The translations under genes were made by a program, and so were the position numbers. This document shows positions 1 to 8,330 of a stretch of 45,134 bases of DNA, piece by piece (the first letter of the stretch is position 1; each line of letters starts with the position of its first letter). The notes under the pieces were generated by a model. That model ran no database searches and was not told where the DNA came from. It saw only the letters and a program-made list of their open reading frames with translations. This stretch comes from DASRPD01 sp035646535 (lineage in GTDB: Bacteria; Actinomycetota; Acidimicrobiia; IMCC26256; JANYLB01): positions 1-45,134 of the forward strand of contig DASRPD010000028.1 in the NCBI GenBank assembly GCA_035646535.1, given 5' to 3'.

Positions 1-2171
1 TCGTGGTCCGACGGGTTGCCCGCGAACGAGAGCGTGACCTTCTTGGGCACGATCCGCACCGTCTCGGTGGCCTCGAGCCCGGCCGAATCCGTCGCGGTGA
101 GCGCGAACTCGAGCAGGTTGTTGCCCTCGCCGGCCCAGTCGGGCGCGTCGAGCGTGCCGCCCGCGACACCGTCGAAGGGGTGGGAGCTTCGGGTGACGCA
201 GTTGTTGCCGCCCGCGTCACAGGTCAGCAGCCGCACCAGCCACGACAGGTCCGCCGCGCCGAGCGGGCCGTCCTCCGGGTCGGTGGCGGATCCCGAGAAG
301 CTGATCGGATCGCCGACCTTCCACGTGAGACTGACCGACGGCGCGGCGATGCTCGGCGTCGGGAAATCGTTCCCCGACGAGATCACCTGCGAGGTGGTCT
401 GATAGGCGCCCCTCGAATCGGTGAGCTTCAGGCCGACCGTGTAGGCGCCCGTGGCGTAGGTGCGGTTGGCGGTCACGCCCGTCGCGTCGTCGTACGCGCC
501 GTTGCCGTCGAGATCCCACTCGTAGGTGAGCGTGTCACCGTCGGGATCGGAGCTCGCGGAGGCGTCGAAGCTGACCGCCAGCGGAGCCGGGCCGCTCTTC
601 GGCGTGGCCGTGAAGCTCGGGACGGGTGGTGTGTTCGTCGGGAAGTAGCGGATGCGGTGGATCTCGCCGTCGATCAAGTTCGGGTAGAAGAGGTCGCCGC
701 TCGGACCCAGGACGAGGTCGACTGCGCCGCCCGCGAGCGTGTCGAACGCCTCGAGCTTGGTCGGGTCGGGCTGGCCGTTGGCCCCGTTGAGCATCACCCA
801 GATGCACTTGCGGTTGTAATCGGTGAAGAAGAGTGCACCGTCGTACTTGGTGGGGTACGGGGTGACGCCCGGACCGGTGGGTTGGTTGTAGTAGGCGACT
901 CCCGCGAGCGCCGAGCCCTGGTCGATGGGGCACCCGTCGGACGCGACGGGGTGCTCGTTGCGGTTGTAGGTGTACAGCGGGCTCTCGACGGCGGACGCGC
1001 CGGCGTTGTACAAGTCGGTGCACACACCGAGGTTGGTGCCCTCGTAGCCGGGCTGGCGGTCGTTGCCCTCGTAGCACGGCCAGCCGTAGTTGAGCGGCGC
1101 GGTCATCGTCGTGGCGTCGGGGACGACGTCGATCTCTTCCCAGTCGTTCCAGCCGACGTCGCCGACCCATATCTCGTTGGTGCCGCCGCGCGCCGAGAAG
1201 CGGAACGGGTTGCGGAGGCCGTAAGCGATCACGCGCTGCTCGTTCGCGTCGGCGCCCGGCTTCGAGAACCACGGGTTGCCCGGCACCCCGAGCCCCGTGT
1301 CGGGGTCGATTCGGATGATCGAACCGGAGAGGCTGATCTTGCCGGTGGCGCTCTCCCGCGCGGTGATTCCCGAGGACTGGCTTCGCAGGGCGCCACCCGT
1401 CGCGGTGGACGGCGACGGTGCGGTGCCGATCGGCGCGGGGGGGTCCCCGCACGGGTTGACGGGGGTGGGGCTCCCGGCCGAACCGCCGGCCTGGCCGTAG
1501 TCGACGAAGTTGTAGTTGGCGCCGTCGCCGCCACCCGCGTAGAGGTTGCCGTCGGCGCCGAAGATGATCGTGCCGACCGAGTGGGCGGAGAACTGTTGGC
1601 ACCAGTCCTCCACGAGCACCTGCTCCGATTGCACCGTGCCGGTCACGCTCGACAGCACCAGCTTGGAGACGCGCCCGCTCGCGACGCACCCGTCGGTCGT
1701 GTCGCCGGGCAGGGGGGTCGGGCAGTCGTCGTAGCTGCTCGTCAGCGTGCCCCAACGCGGCGCGGGCGACGCGTCGCCGAGGATGTGGTCGTAGGTGTAC
1801 TGCACGTAGATGTACGGGCGGCTCGGCCCGAAGTCCGGATCGACCTGGAGGCCGACGAGGCCCCGGTCCTGGCGGTTGTGCACCTCGGCGCGCAGGTCGG
1901 CGATGAGATCGCCGGTCGTGTCGGTGGGGCTGTCGAACCGGGTGATCGTGCCCTGCTTCTCGGCGACGAACACCGCGCCGTTGTTCGCGAACGCCACCGC
2001 GGTCGGGTGGGTGAAGCCGCCCCAGACGGTCTGGTCCTGGAACCCGGCGGGCAGCGCGTACGCGGGTGCAGAGGTGAGCGTGATGGCGACGACACCGGCT
2101 ATCGAGAGGACGACCGCGAGCAACAGCGCCGTGGCCCGCCGATGCACGAGCACACCCCTTGCCACATCCAT
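1..2171 (-). CDS. Secreted PQQ-dependent sugar (glucose/sorbosone-type) dehydrogenase with PKD domain, C-terminus cut by window edge
   Basis: The reading frame is open from an ATG at 2171 to the left edge (723 codons and still open). The start is supported by GAAGGGG upstream. Residues 1-39 form a Sec signal peptide with a likely cut after APAYA. Residues about 45-510 are a beta-propeller of the glucose/sorbosone dehydrogenase family. Visible marks are FSAHSVG with His197 at the position of the general base in soluble glucose dehydrogenase, then GADGNLYAGGGDG, YGLRNPFRFS, NYGWPCYEG and YDGALFFTDYN. A PKD domain follows (about 513-590, starting near TPPVPSFTATP and containing SSDPDGDTLTYEWDLDG), and then a second Ig-like beta domain. 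Known for the family: PQQ- and calcium-dependent oxidation of aldoses or sorbosone outside the membrane. The substrate is not readable here. The gene follows the sugar importer on the same strand but is separated from it by a hairpin. Confidence 0.9.
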   Translation of the reverse strand, partial: MDVARGVLVHRRATALLLAVVLSIAGVVAITLTSAPAYALPAGFQDQTVWGGFTHPTAVAFANNGAVFVAEKQGTITRFDSPTDTTGDLIADLRAEVHNRQDRGLVGLQVDPDFGPSRPYIYVQYTYDHILGDASPAPRWGTLTSSYDDCPTPLPGDTTDGCVASGRVSKLVLSSVTGTVQSEQVLVEDWCQQFSAHSVGTIIFGADGNLYAGGGDGANYNFVDYGQAGGSAGSPTPVNPCGDPPAPIGTAPSPSTATGGALRSQSSGITARESATGKISLSGSIIRIDPDTGLGVPGNPWFSKPGADANEQRVIAYGLRNPFRFSARGGTNEIWVGDVGWNDWEEIDVVPDATTMTAPLNYGWPCYEGNDRQPGYEGTNLGVCTDLYNAGASAVESPLYTYNRNEHPVASDGCPIDQGSALAGVAYYNQPTGPGVTPYPTKYDGALFFTDYNRKCIWVMLNGANGQPDPTKLEAFDTLAGGAVDLVLGPSGDLFYPNLIDGEIHRIRYFPTNTPPVPSFTATPKSGPAPLAVSFDASASSDPDGDTLTYEWDLDGNGAYDDATGVTANRTYATGAYTVGLKLTDSRGAYQTTSQVISSGNDFPTPSIAAPSVSLTWKVGDPISFSGSATDPEDGPLGAADLSWLVRLLTCDAGGNNCVTRSSHPFDGVAGGTLDAPDWAGEGNNLLEFALTATDSAGLEATETVRIVPKKVTLSFAGNPSDH

Positions 2172-2316
2172 GTTCGCCCCTTCGTACGGGTGCAGGAAGG
2201 GCACCCTCCGAAGAATCATGACCGATCTACGGAGTTTGTGCCATCTCCAGCCGTAGTCGCGGACGACGAACCGCGCCAACGTGAGCCCACCGCTCGAGTG
2301 ACCCGATGCTCCCCCA

Positions 2317-2362
2317 CGATCGACGGCCGGTGCCGGCTCCCTCCGGTTCCGGCCGTCGATCG
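2317..2362 (-). terminator. 14-bp perfect inverted repeat, likely terminator of the sugar importer operon
   Basis: The arms CGATCGACGGCCGG (2317-2330) and its exact reverse complement (2349-2362) enclose an 18-nt loop, which itself contains CCGG...CCGG. The hairpin starts 11 nt after the binding-protein stop codon and ends well before the dehydrogenase start at 2171. There is no T-run, as is common for actinobacterial hairpins. Confidence 0.65.
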
Positions 2363-2373
2363 CGCGGGTCGGC

Positions 2374-3762
2374 TCACGGAGCCGAACGGCGGTTGTAGTC
2401 GACGAGCGCGGCCGTGACGTCCTCCTGGGCCTGTTGCACGGCTTGGTCCGCCGGAACGCCACCCTTCAGCATCGAGTCCAGCGACTCCTCGATGATCTGT
2501 CGGACCGCGGCGTACGGACCCATCACCGGGCCGCGGGTCTGGGGAATGTCCGGGATCGCCCCCAGCTGATCGAACGCGACCTTGTACTCCGGGTTCGTGG
2601 TCCAGTAATCCTGCACGATGGTGGTGTTCGCCGCCGCTTCGCTCATCGGCAGGTAGCCCGTGCCGACGTGCCAACGGGCCTGCTGCTCGGGTTCGGTGAG
2701 CCACTTGGCGTACCGGTACGCGGCGGCCTGCTTGGCCGCTGACGACTCGTTGGAGATGTACAACGACGCGCCGCCGACCAGCACCCCGCCCTTGGTCGGC
2801 CCCGGCGCCGGGGCGACACCGAGGGTGACGTTGGGGTACTGCGGCAACAGAGTGGTGATCGTGCCGAGCGTCGCCGACGACGCGATCGCCATTGCCGAGT
2901 CGTCGGTCGTGATCGAGAGGAGGAACCGGAAGGCCGTATCCTCGCCCGTGTACAGCGCATTGCCGTCATCGACGAGACGCTCCAGCGTCTCGTAGTACTG
3001 CTTGCCCGCGCCCTGTGCGAACACGGCTGCGGTCGGACGACCGGTGCGGCCGTTCTTCTCGTTCACGTAGAGCTCGGCCGACTTCGCGCTGAACACCTCG
3101 AGGTACACGGCATCGCGCGGAAAGGCGAAGGCGGGGCCTTTCGTCGCGCCCGATTCACGCAACTGGGTCGCCGCGTCGTTCAGGTCGTCGAAGGTCTCCG
3201 GCGGGTCATCGGGATCCAGCCCGGCATTCTCGAAGGCCTGGCGGTTGTAGAGCAGCAGGTTGTTCGACACGTTGAACGGCATCGACCACATCGTGCCGTC
3301 GACGGTGTACTGGTTGAGCACCGGCTCGAACGCGTCCACCTCGTCGCCGGCGGCTTTCAGACAGGCCGACACCGGCACGATCTTGGCCGAGTCGATGAGG
3401 AACTGCTGCTGAGTGTCTTCACCTTGGTAGAGATCAGGAATATCGCCGCCGCCCAGCGCGAGGCGGTATTTCTCGAGCTCCTCGTCGTAGGTCCCCTGGA
3501 AGGCGAGCTTCACCGTCACCTGATCCTGGGACGCGTTGAAGTCATCGGTCAGCTCGGTCAACACGACGTCGTTCTGGCGCGCCATCCCGTGCCAGAACGT
3601 GATCTCGACCGGCCCGGTCGCGTCGTCGAGCGCGTCCACCGGGCAGCGCCGATCCTTGCTCGCGCCACCGTCGGACGCCTTCCCATCTCCACTCGTGCTG
3701 CACGCCGCGCCAACGATGGCGAGCACCGCGATCATCGCCAACCGGCGCTTCCAGGCACTCAT
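2374..3762 (-). CDS. ugpB: Carbohydrate ABC transporter substrate-binding lipoprotein (UgpB-like)
   Basis: This 462-residue lipoprotein captures a solute outside the membrane for the importer encoded just upstream. The start at 3762 follows a strong AAGGAGGAA site; the same frame is open further upstream but carries no family sequence there. The N-terminus MSAWKRRLAMIAVLAIVGAAC is a lipoprotein signal with the lipobox VGAAC. The mature part is a type 1 family solute-binding protein: EITFWHGM near the start, then FNASQDQVTV followed by GTYDEELEKYR, which resembles the glycerol-3-phosphate binder UgpB, then VGGASLYISN and WHVGTGYLPMSEAA near the end, again UgpB-like. The substrate (glycerol-3-phosphate, a glycerophosphodiester or an oligosaccharide) is inference, so the gene symbol is by resemblance only. 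It is the last gene of the operon, 59 nt after the second permease gene. Confidence 0.88.
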   Translation of the reverse strand: MSAWKRRLAMIAVLAIVGAACSTSGDGKASDGGASKDRRCPVDALDDATGPVEITFWHGMARQNDVVLTELTDDFNASQDQVTVKLAFQGTYDEELEKYRLALGGGDIPDLYQGEDTQQQFLIDSAKIVPVSACLKAAGDEVDAFEPVLNQYTVDGTMWSMPFNVSNNLLLYNRQAFENAGLDPDDPPETFDDLNDAATQLRESGATKGPAFAFPRDAVYLEVFSAKSAELYVNEKNGRTGRPTAAVFAQGAGKQYYETLERLVDDGNALYTGEDTAFRFLLSITTDDSAMAIASSATLGTITTLLPQYPNVTLGVAPAPGPTKGGVLVGGASLYISNESSAAKQAAAYRYAKWLTEPEQQARWHVGTGYLPMSEAAANTTIVQDYWTTNPEYKVAFDQLGAIPDIPQTRGPVMGPYAAVRQIIEESLDSMLKGGVPADQAVQQAQEDVTAALVDYNRRSAP

Positions 3763-3821
3763 GTCGATTCCTCCTTCTCCTGCGGGCTCTCCCCGCAAGC
3801 CTGTGGACCCTGAGCGGATTC

Positions 3822-4685
3822 TCAGCCCTTGACCGCGCCCTGGGTGAGGCCGCGTACGAGCTGCTTGTTGAACACGATGAGCAACACAAAGATCGGGATC
3901 GCCGCGATGATGGTGCCCGCGAACACGACGTCGAGCTTGTCGAGGGACTCGCCCCGCAGCGCCTTCAGTCCGATCTGCACCGTTCGGTACTTCTCGTCGT
4001 TGGTCACGATGAGCGGCCACAGGTACTGGTTCCACGCGAGGAGGAATGAGAACACACTGAGCGCGGCGATGGTCGGCCGGGCGAGCGGCACGACGACCCG
4101 GCCAAGGAACCGCAGATGCCCGTACCCGTCGAGCGCGGCCGCGTCGCGCAGGTCGCGCGGCACGCCGAGAAAGGTCTGGCGCAAGAGGAACGCGGCGAAC
4201 CCCGTGGCGAGAAACGGCAGGACCAGTGCCTGGTACGAGTCTCCCCAGCCGAGCTTGTTCACGATCGTGTCGTAGTTCGAGACGATCGTGACCTCGAACG
4301 GCACCATCAGCGTGGCCAGGAATGCGAAGAAGATCGTGCGCTTGAGTGGGAAGTCCAAGAACGCGAACGCGTACGCCGCGAGGATCGCGGTACCGACCTG
4401 GCCCGCGGTGATCAGGGAGGTCACGATGAAGCTGTTGACGAGGTAGCGGCCGAGGTGGCCGGCGCCGAAGGCTTCGGTATAGGCGCTGAATCGAGGGCTC
4501 GTGGGAAAGAACGTCGGTGGCCGCGCCAGGATCTCACGGGTCGGCAGGAGCGAGTTCACCACCGTGATGTAGATCGGGAACAGCACGACGAACGCGACGG
4601 CGACGAGCAGGGCGTAGCTGCCGATCCGCTTCGCGATCAGCAGACCCCGGCCGGGACGGCCCGACATCGCGCGCTCAGTTGCCAT
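3822..4685 (-). CDS. ugpE: Carbohydrate ABC transporter permease, MalG/UgpE type
   Basis: This 287-residue inner-membrane subunit of the importer has about six transmembrane helices. The first is at about residues 17-38 (GSYALLVAVAFVVLFPIYIT). The cytoplasmic coupling loop carries the EAA-type motif LRDAAALDGYGHLRFLGRVV followed by VPLARP, which docks on the ATPase. The ending NKQLVRGLTQGAVKG is typical of MalG/UgpE proteins. The start at 4685 overlaps the end of the partner permease by 11 nt; an in-frame ATG at 4667 (MSGRPGRG) is the alternative. It is the third gene of the C-A-E-B operon. Confidence 0.9.
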   Translation of the reverse strand: MATERAMSGRPGRGLLIAKRIGSYALLVAVAFVVLFPIYITVVNSLLPTREILARPPTFFPTSPRFSAYTEAFGAGHLGRYLVNSFIVTSLITAGQVGTAILAAYAFAFLDFPLKRTIFFAFLATLMVPFEVTIVSNYDTIVNKLGWGDSYQALVLPFLATGFAAFLLRQTFLGVPRDLRDAAALDGYGHLRFLGRVVVPLARPTIAALSVFSFLLAWNQYLWPLIVTNDEKYRTVQIGLKALRGESLDKLDVVFAGTIIAAIPIFVLLIVFNKQLVRGLTQGAVKG

Positions 4686-5601
4686 AGAACACCCGCCGTT
4701 CGAGGAAGCGGAACTGGAGCAGCGTCAACGCGAGGAGTATGAGGAACAGCAACCCCGCGGTGGCCGACGCGACGCCGACGTCGCTCGAACCGCCGCGAAA
4801 CGCCTTGTCGTAGATGTCGTACACGATCACGTTGGTGCTCTTGAGTGGACCTCCGCCGGGTGTGAGGAGGTCGATCTGGCCGAACGCCTGGAAGGCGTTG
4901 AGGGTGAGGATCACCGAAGCGAACAACAGCACCGGCGACAGCATCGGCAGTGTGATGTATCGAAACCGAGCCCACGAGCCCGCACCGTCGATCCGAGCCG
5001 CCTCGAGGAGATCGTCGGGAACGGCTTGGAGCCCGGCCAACATGATGATGAAGACCGCGCCGAGGTTCTGCCAGATCGTGCTGAGGGCAACCGCGTACAG
5101 CGCGGTGTTCGGGTCCTGGAGCAGGTCGATGGCTTCGGCGCCCTCGCGACCGAGCCAGTAGTTCAGGAGTCCGAACTGCGGGCCGATGAGCGTGAGCCAC
5201 ATCACTGACGCGACCGCGACCGAGGTGGCCACCGTGGACGAGAACACGGTCCGAAAGATCGCGATGCCCTTGAGCTGACGATGCGCGAGCAGCGCGAGGG
5301 CAACGCCGAGGATCAAACCACCGGGCACGGTGATGAGCACGAACTTCGCCGTGACCCACATGCTGTTGCGGAAGGTCTCCGACGTCAGCACGTTGCGGTA
5401 CTGCTCGAATCCGATGAAACGAATGCGTTCACCCTGCGGGCTGACGAGATAGAAGCCCTCTTGGAATGTGCGGACGAGCGGGTAGAACGCGAAGAGGGCG
5501 AACACGAGCAACGATGGCAGCACGAGAAGGTACGCGAGTGACACCTCCCGGCGCCGCCGACGGCGCCGGACGAGTGTCGGCGCGTTCGTCGGCGCGGTCA
5601 T
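4675..5601 (-). CDS. ugpA: Carbohydrate ABC transporter permease, MalF/UgpA type
   Basis: This 308-residue inner-membrane subunit starts at an ATG that shares ATGA with the stop codon of the ATPase gene, so translation is probably coupled. The N-terminus is basic (VRRRRRRREVSLAYL) and leads into the first helix (LLVLPSLLVFALFAFYPLVR). Near residue 205 the coupling motif LLEAARIDGAGSWARFRYIT precedes LPMLSP. The length of about 300 residues and six predicted helices are usual for UgpA-type subunits. It forms the membrane channel with the MalG-type partner encoded downstream. Confidence 0.9.
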   Translation of the reverse strand: MTAPTNAPTLVRRRRRRREVSLAYLLVLPSLLVFALFAFYPLVRTFQEGFYLVSPQGERIRFIGFEQYRNVLTSETFRNSMWVTAKFVLITVPGGLILGVALALLAHRQLKGIAIFRTVFSSTVATSVAVASVMWLTLIGPQFGLLNYWLGREGAEAIDLLQDPNTALYAVALSTIWQNLGAVFIIMLAGLQAVPDDLLEAARIDGAGSWARFRYITLPMLSPVLLFASVILTLNAFQAFGQIDLLTPGGGPLKSTNVIVYDIYDKAFRGGSSDVGVASATAGLLFLILLALTLLQFRFLERRVFYGN

Positions 5602-6695
5602 GCGGGCTCGATCCGTTGACCCGTGTCGGTGTCGAACAGGTGCAAGTGCTCGGCCTCGGCCGCCAGCCGCACCGCTGAGCCTTCGCCGGGCACCGGCGCG
5701 TCGGACGGGAACCGCGCGATGAGCACCTCGTCGGTGCTGAGTCGGCAGAAGACGTGACGCTCGTGACCGAGTGACTCGATCACCGAGACCGTCGCCCGCA
5801 GCGGCCCGTCGGCCCCCAGGCGCAGGTGCTCCGGACGCACACCGAGGGTGGCCGTCTGGGCGCCCACATCGGCCAGTGCCCGAGAGAGCGGATCGGGAAG
5901 CTCGACGGTCGCGCCGTCGACCTCCACCGCGGCGTGACCCACCGGGGCCGCCGGAACGACCTGCCCGTGCACCGTGTTCATCGGTGGGCTCCCGATGAAG
6001 CGCGCCACGAACAGGTTGGCGGGTCGCTCGTAGACGTCTTGCGGCGGGGCGACTTGTTGGAGGACCCCATCGTCCAAGATGGCGATGCGGTCGGCCATGG
6101 TCATGGCCTCGACTTGGTCGTGGGTGACGTAGACGAACGTCGCGGCCAGACGGCGGCGGAGCTCGATGAGCTCGGCGCGTGTCTGCACCCGCAGCTTCGC
6201 GTCGAGGTTGGAGAGCGGCTCGTCCATGAGGAAGGCCTGCGGGCGGCGGACGATCGCGCGCGCGAGCGCGACCCGTTGACGTTGTCCACCCGAGAGCTGC
6301 GCGGGCTTGCGGTCGAGCAGGTCATCGAGGCCGAGCGAACGAGCGGCGTCGGTGACGAGCGTGCTTCGCTCGGCAGCCGGCACCTTGCGCGACCGCAGCG
6401 GGAACTCGATGTTGCGGCGGACGGTCATGTGCGGGTAGAGCGCGTAGCTCTGGAACACCATCGCCACGTCGCGGTTCTTCGCCTCGACGTCGTTGACGAC
6501 TCGATCAGCGATCCGGATCGTGCCCTTGGTGGCCTCCTCGAGCCCGGCGAGCATCCGCAACGCGGTGGACTTCCCGCAGCCCGAAGGACCGAGGAGCACG
6601 AGGAACTCCTCGTCCGCGATCTCGAGGGTCAGGTCTTCGACGGCGGTCACGTCGCCGAAGCGCTTCGTGACCCCCTCGAACGCCACGCTCCCCAT
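5598..6695 (-). CDS. ugpC: Carbohydrate ABC transporter ATP-binding protein, MalK/UgpC type
   Basis: This 365-residue ATPase energises the importer. The start at 6695 (MGSVAFEGVTKRFGD) follows GGGAG and removes a non-homologous upstream extension. It has Walker A (GPSGCGKST), Q-loop (VFQSYALYPHMTV), signature (LSGGQRQRVALARAI), Walker B (AFLMDEPLSNLDA) and H-loop (YVTHDQVEAMTMADR). The C-terminal 120 residues form the MalK-type TOBE regulatory domain (LGVRPEHLRL). MalK-type ATPases are often shared between importers, so this subunit does not fix the substrate. It is the first gene of the operon. Confidence 0.92.
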   Translation of the reverse strand: MGSVAFEGVTKRFGDVTAVEDLTLEIADEEFLVLLGPSGCGKSTALRMLAGLEEATKGTIRIADRVVNDVEAKNRDVAMVFQSYALYPHMTVRRNIEFPLRSRKVPAAERSTLVTDAARSLGLDDLLDRKPAQLSGGQRQRVALARAIVRRPQAFLMDEPLSNLDAKLRVQTRAELIELRRRLAATFVYVTHDQVEAMTMADRIAILDDGVLQQVAPPQDVYERPANLFVARFIGSPPMNTVHGQVVPAAPVGHAAVEVDGATVELPDPLSRALADVGAQTATLGVRPEHLRLGADGPLRATVSVIESLGHERHVFCRLSTDEVLIARFPSDAPVPGEGSAVRLAAEAEHLHLFDTDTGQRIEPA

Positions 6696-6712
6696 GCCAC
6701 TCCCAGCGCCCG

Positions 6713-6748
6713 CCGGGCGAATCGCCCGGACCAGTTGCACCTTAGGTG
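6713..6748 (-). promoter_or_regulatory. Candidate promoter and palindromic operator of the sugar importer operon
   Basis: On the minus strand a TANNNT box, TAAGGT, lies at 6744-6739 inside the 11-bp palindrome CACCTAAGGTG (6748-6738). It is followed by a 17-bp palindrome, CCGGGCGATTCGCCCGG (6729-6713), which ends 17 nt before the ATPase start codon. In this reading the second palindrome sits just after the transcription start and could be an operator. It could instead be the terminator hairpin of the upstream crotonase gene. No regulator gene is adjacent. Confidence 0.4.
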
Positions 6749-6821
6749 AGCGCCCCGAGCGGCGGCGGGCCCACGGGTAGCGCGGCGGTGAACCGCGGGC
6801 CAACTCCCGGCGCGGCGCGCG

Positions 6822-7598
6822 CTACCGGCCCGACCAGCGCGGCTCGCGTCGTTCCAGCGCGGCGGTGATGCCCTCGGTGGCGTCGGCCGTCGCACCTGCG
6901 ACGCGCCGCATCGTCTCGCCCATCCGCACCGCGTCGACCCACGGCAGGGTCTGGCCGCGTGCAGCCATCTCCTTGATGGCCCGGGCCGCGAGCGGCGCGC
7001 CTCGACACAGCCGATCGGCGAGGCCTCGCGCCTCAGCCAGGAGCTCGTCGTGGGACACGACGCGCCAGGCGAGACCGATCTCGCGGGCATGTTCGGCGCC
7101 GAACCGCTCGCCGGTCAGGAGCATTTCCATCGCGTCGGCCCACCGAAGCCGGTCGGCCAGGCGCATCGCGCCGACCATGGTCGGCACACCGAGCCGCACC
7201 TCGGGCATCCCGAACTCGGCGCGGTCGCTCGCGATCAGGAAGTCGCACCGGCTGGCGAGCGTGAGCCCGTAGCCCAGACAGTGCCCGTTCACCGCGGCGA
7301 TGGTCGGCTTCCAGACCTCGAGACCGCTCTCGAAGGAGTTGACCGTCGGGATCTCCCAGAACGAACCGGGCCAGGTGCCGACCGCGCCGGCGCCGTCGCG
7401 CAGATCCGCGCCCACACAGAACGCCCGGCCCGCGCCGGTGATGATGGCGACCCACGCGTCCTCGTCGTCGCGGAATCGTTCCCACGCCGCGTTCAGCTCC
7501 TGGCGGAGGTCGCCGTTGACGGCGTTGAGCACCTCAGGGCGGTTGTAGGTGATCGTGGCGACGTGACCATCGCGCTCGTAGCGCACCGTCTCGCTCAT
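6822..7598 (-). CDS. Enoyl-CoA hydratase/isomerase family protein (crotonase), atypical active site
   Basis: This 258-residue crotonase-fold protein starts at 7598 after GCGAGGG. The oxyanion-hole motifs are present: GAGRAFCVGADLRDG (about 56-70) and AAVNGHCLGYGLTLASRCD (about 101-119). Of the two acid/base glutamates of classical enoyl-CoA hydratase, the first position is Thr113 in this protein, while the second is kept (Glu133 in MPEVRLGVP). Family members with only the second glutamate are often isomerases or catalyse other CoA-ester reactions, so a hydratase call would be unsafe. It probably works on an acyl-CoA in the cytoplasm. It is transcribed away from the TetR gene and upstream of the sugar importer on the same strand, 126 nt apart. 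Confidence 0.85.
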   Translation of the reverse strand: MSETVRYERDGHVATITYNRPEVLNAVNGDLRQELNAAWERFRDDEDAWVAIITGAGRAFCVGADLRDGAGAVGTWPGSFWEIPTVNSFESGLEVWKPTIAAVNGHCLGYGLTLASRCDFLIASDRAEFGMPEVRLGVPTMVGAMRLADRLRWADAMEMLLTGERFGAEHAREIGLAWRVVSHDELLAEARGLADRLCRGAPLAARAIKEMAARGQTLPWVDAVRMGETMRRVAGATADATEGITAALERREPRWSGR

Positions 7599-7695
7599 GG
7601 ACCCTCGCTTCGTGTGGGGGAGCCCTAGTCTGCGCCACCTCCACGACGCCGGGCCGAGTCGGGGCTGTTCGCGGCGACCCGGCCCGTGAGCAGGC

Positions 7696-7712
7696 ATAAT
7701 AGTTGTTATCAT
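7696..7712 (+). promoter_or_regulatory. AT-rich leaderless promoter and dyad operator of the TetR gene
   Basis: Positions 7696-7719 form an AT-rich island in GC-rich DNA. TATCAT (7707-7712) is a good -10 box whose end is 6 nt before the ATG at 7719. A near-palindrome, ATAATAGTTGTTAT (7696-7709, one mismatched pair), overlaps this box. That is where an autorepressing TetR protein would bind. Confidence 0.5.
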
Positions 7713-7718
7713 TGTTTT

Positions 7719-8330
7719 ATGACTGTGGCTGAGGCACCCGTAGGCCCCCCGGCGAGCACCCGCGACCGGCTGGTCGCCGGCGCGCTCGAGGTGTTCCGCC
7801 GGGATGGCTACGAGGGCGCGCGCGTCAGTGAGATCGCCCGCGTCGCGGGCATGACCACGGGGGCCATCTACGCCAACTACCGCGGCAAGGCCGACCTCCT
7901 CCTCGACGCGATCGCGACCGGATCCGGCACCGAGATCGACGAGCTGCTCAGCGCGGCCTCGTCGATCGGGTCCCGCCAGCTCCTCGAGGTGCTCGGCAGT
8001 GGCCTCGTGGACCGCCGTGAGGGTGATCTCCCGCTCCTGCTCGAAGCCATCGTCGCGGCGCGGCGCGACCCCGAGCTCGCACGGCTCCTGCGCGATCGGT
8101 TCGACCAGCGGGGGCGGCGGCTCGTCGAGATCGTCGATCACGGCAAGACCGCCGGTGTGATCGACACCGGCCTCTCCACCGATGCCATCGCCTCGTTCTG
8201 TCGCACCCTCGCGCTCGGCGTCCTCGTCGCGCGCACGCTCGATCTTCCCACGCCCGATCACGACGACTGGGACGTGCTCATCACGCGCCTGCTCGACGCG
8301 GTTACGCCCGAATCGAAGGAAGCTGGATGA
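7719..8330 (+). CDS. TetR/AcrR family transcriptional regulator
   Basis: This 203-residue DNA-binding regulator has an N-terminal TetR domain: TRDRLVAGALEVFRRDGYEG, then the helix-turn-helix VSEIARVAGMTTGAIYANYR and GKADLL (about residues 35-60). The C-terminal part is an effector-binding helical domain with no recognisable ligand signature. I prefer the ATG at 7719 because it is 6 nt after a TATCAT box; a GTG at 7686 in the same frame would place that box inside the gene. The stop overlaps the ferritin-like gene by ATGA, so the two are co-translated. The crotonase gene on the other strand may share the control region. Confidence 0.9.
   Translation: MTVAEAPVGPPASTRDRLVAGALEVFRRDGYEGARVSEIARVAGMTTGAIYANYRGKADLLLDAIATGSGTEIDELLSAASSIGSRQLLEVLGSGLVDRREGDLPLLLEAIVAARRDPELARLLRDRFDQRGRRLVEIVDHGKTAGVIDTGLSTDAIASFCRTLALGVLVARTLDLPTPDHDDWDVLITRLLDAVTPESKEAG

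Noticed and set aside
3..2417. Very long plus-strand open frame (about 800 codons) opposite the sugar dehydrogenase
   Set aside because: It is extremely rich in Arg, Val, Gly and Ala with no domain, a pattern produced by the antisense of GC-rich coding DNA. The minus strand carries the full dehydrogenase motif series and a signal peptide.
3763..4035. Upstream extension of the solute-binding protein frame
   Set aside because: It overlaps the end of the permease gene and lacks homology. The lipoprotein signal and ribosome site fix the start at 3762.
2971..5600. Firm assignment of the importer to glycerol-3-phosphate
   Set aside because: UgpB-like segments are visible, but substrate-contacting residues cannot be verified by eye and the family also moves oligosaccharides; the gene symbols are given by resemblance only.
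7599..8261. Upstream extension of the crotonase frame across the TetR gene
   Set aside because: The extension is antisense to a clear TetR protein and the crotonase fold starts at MSETVRYERDG.
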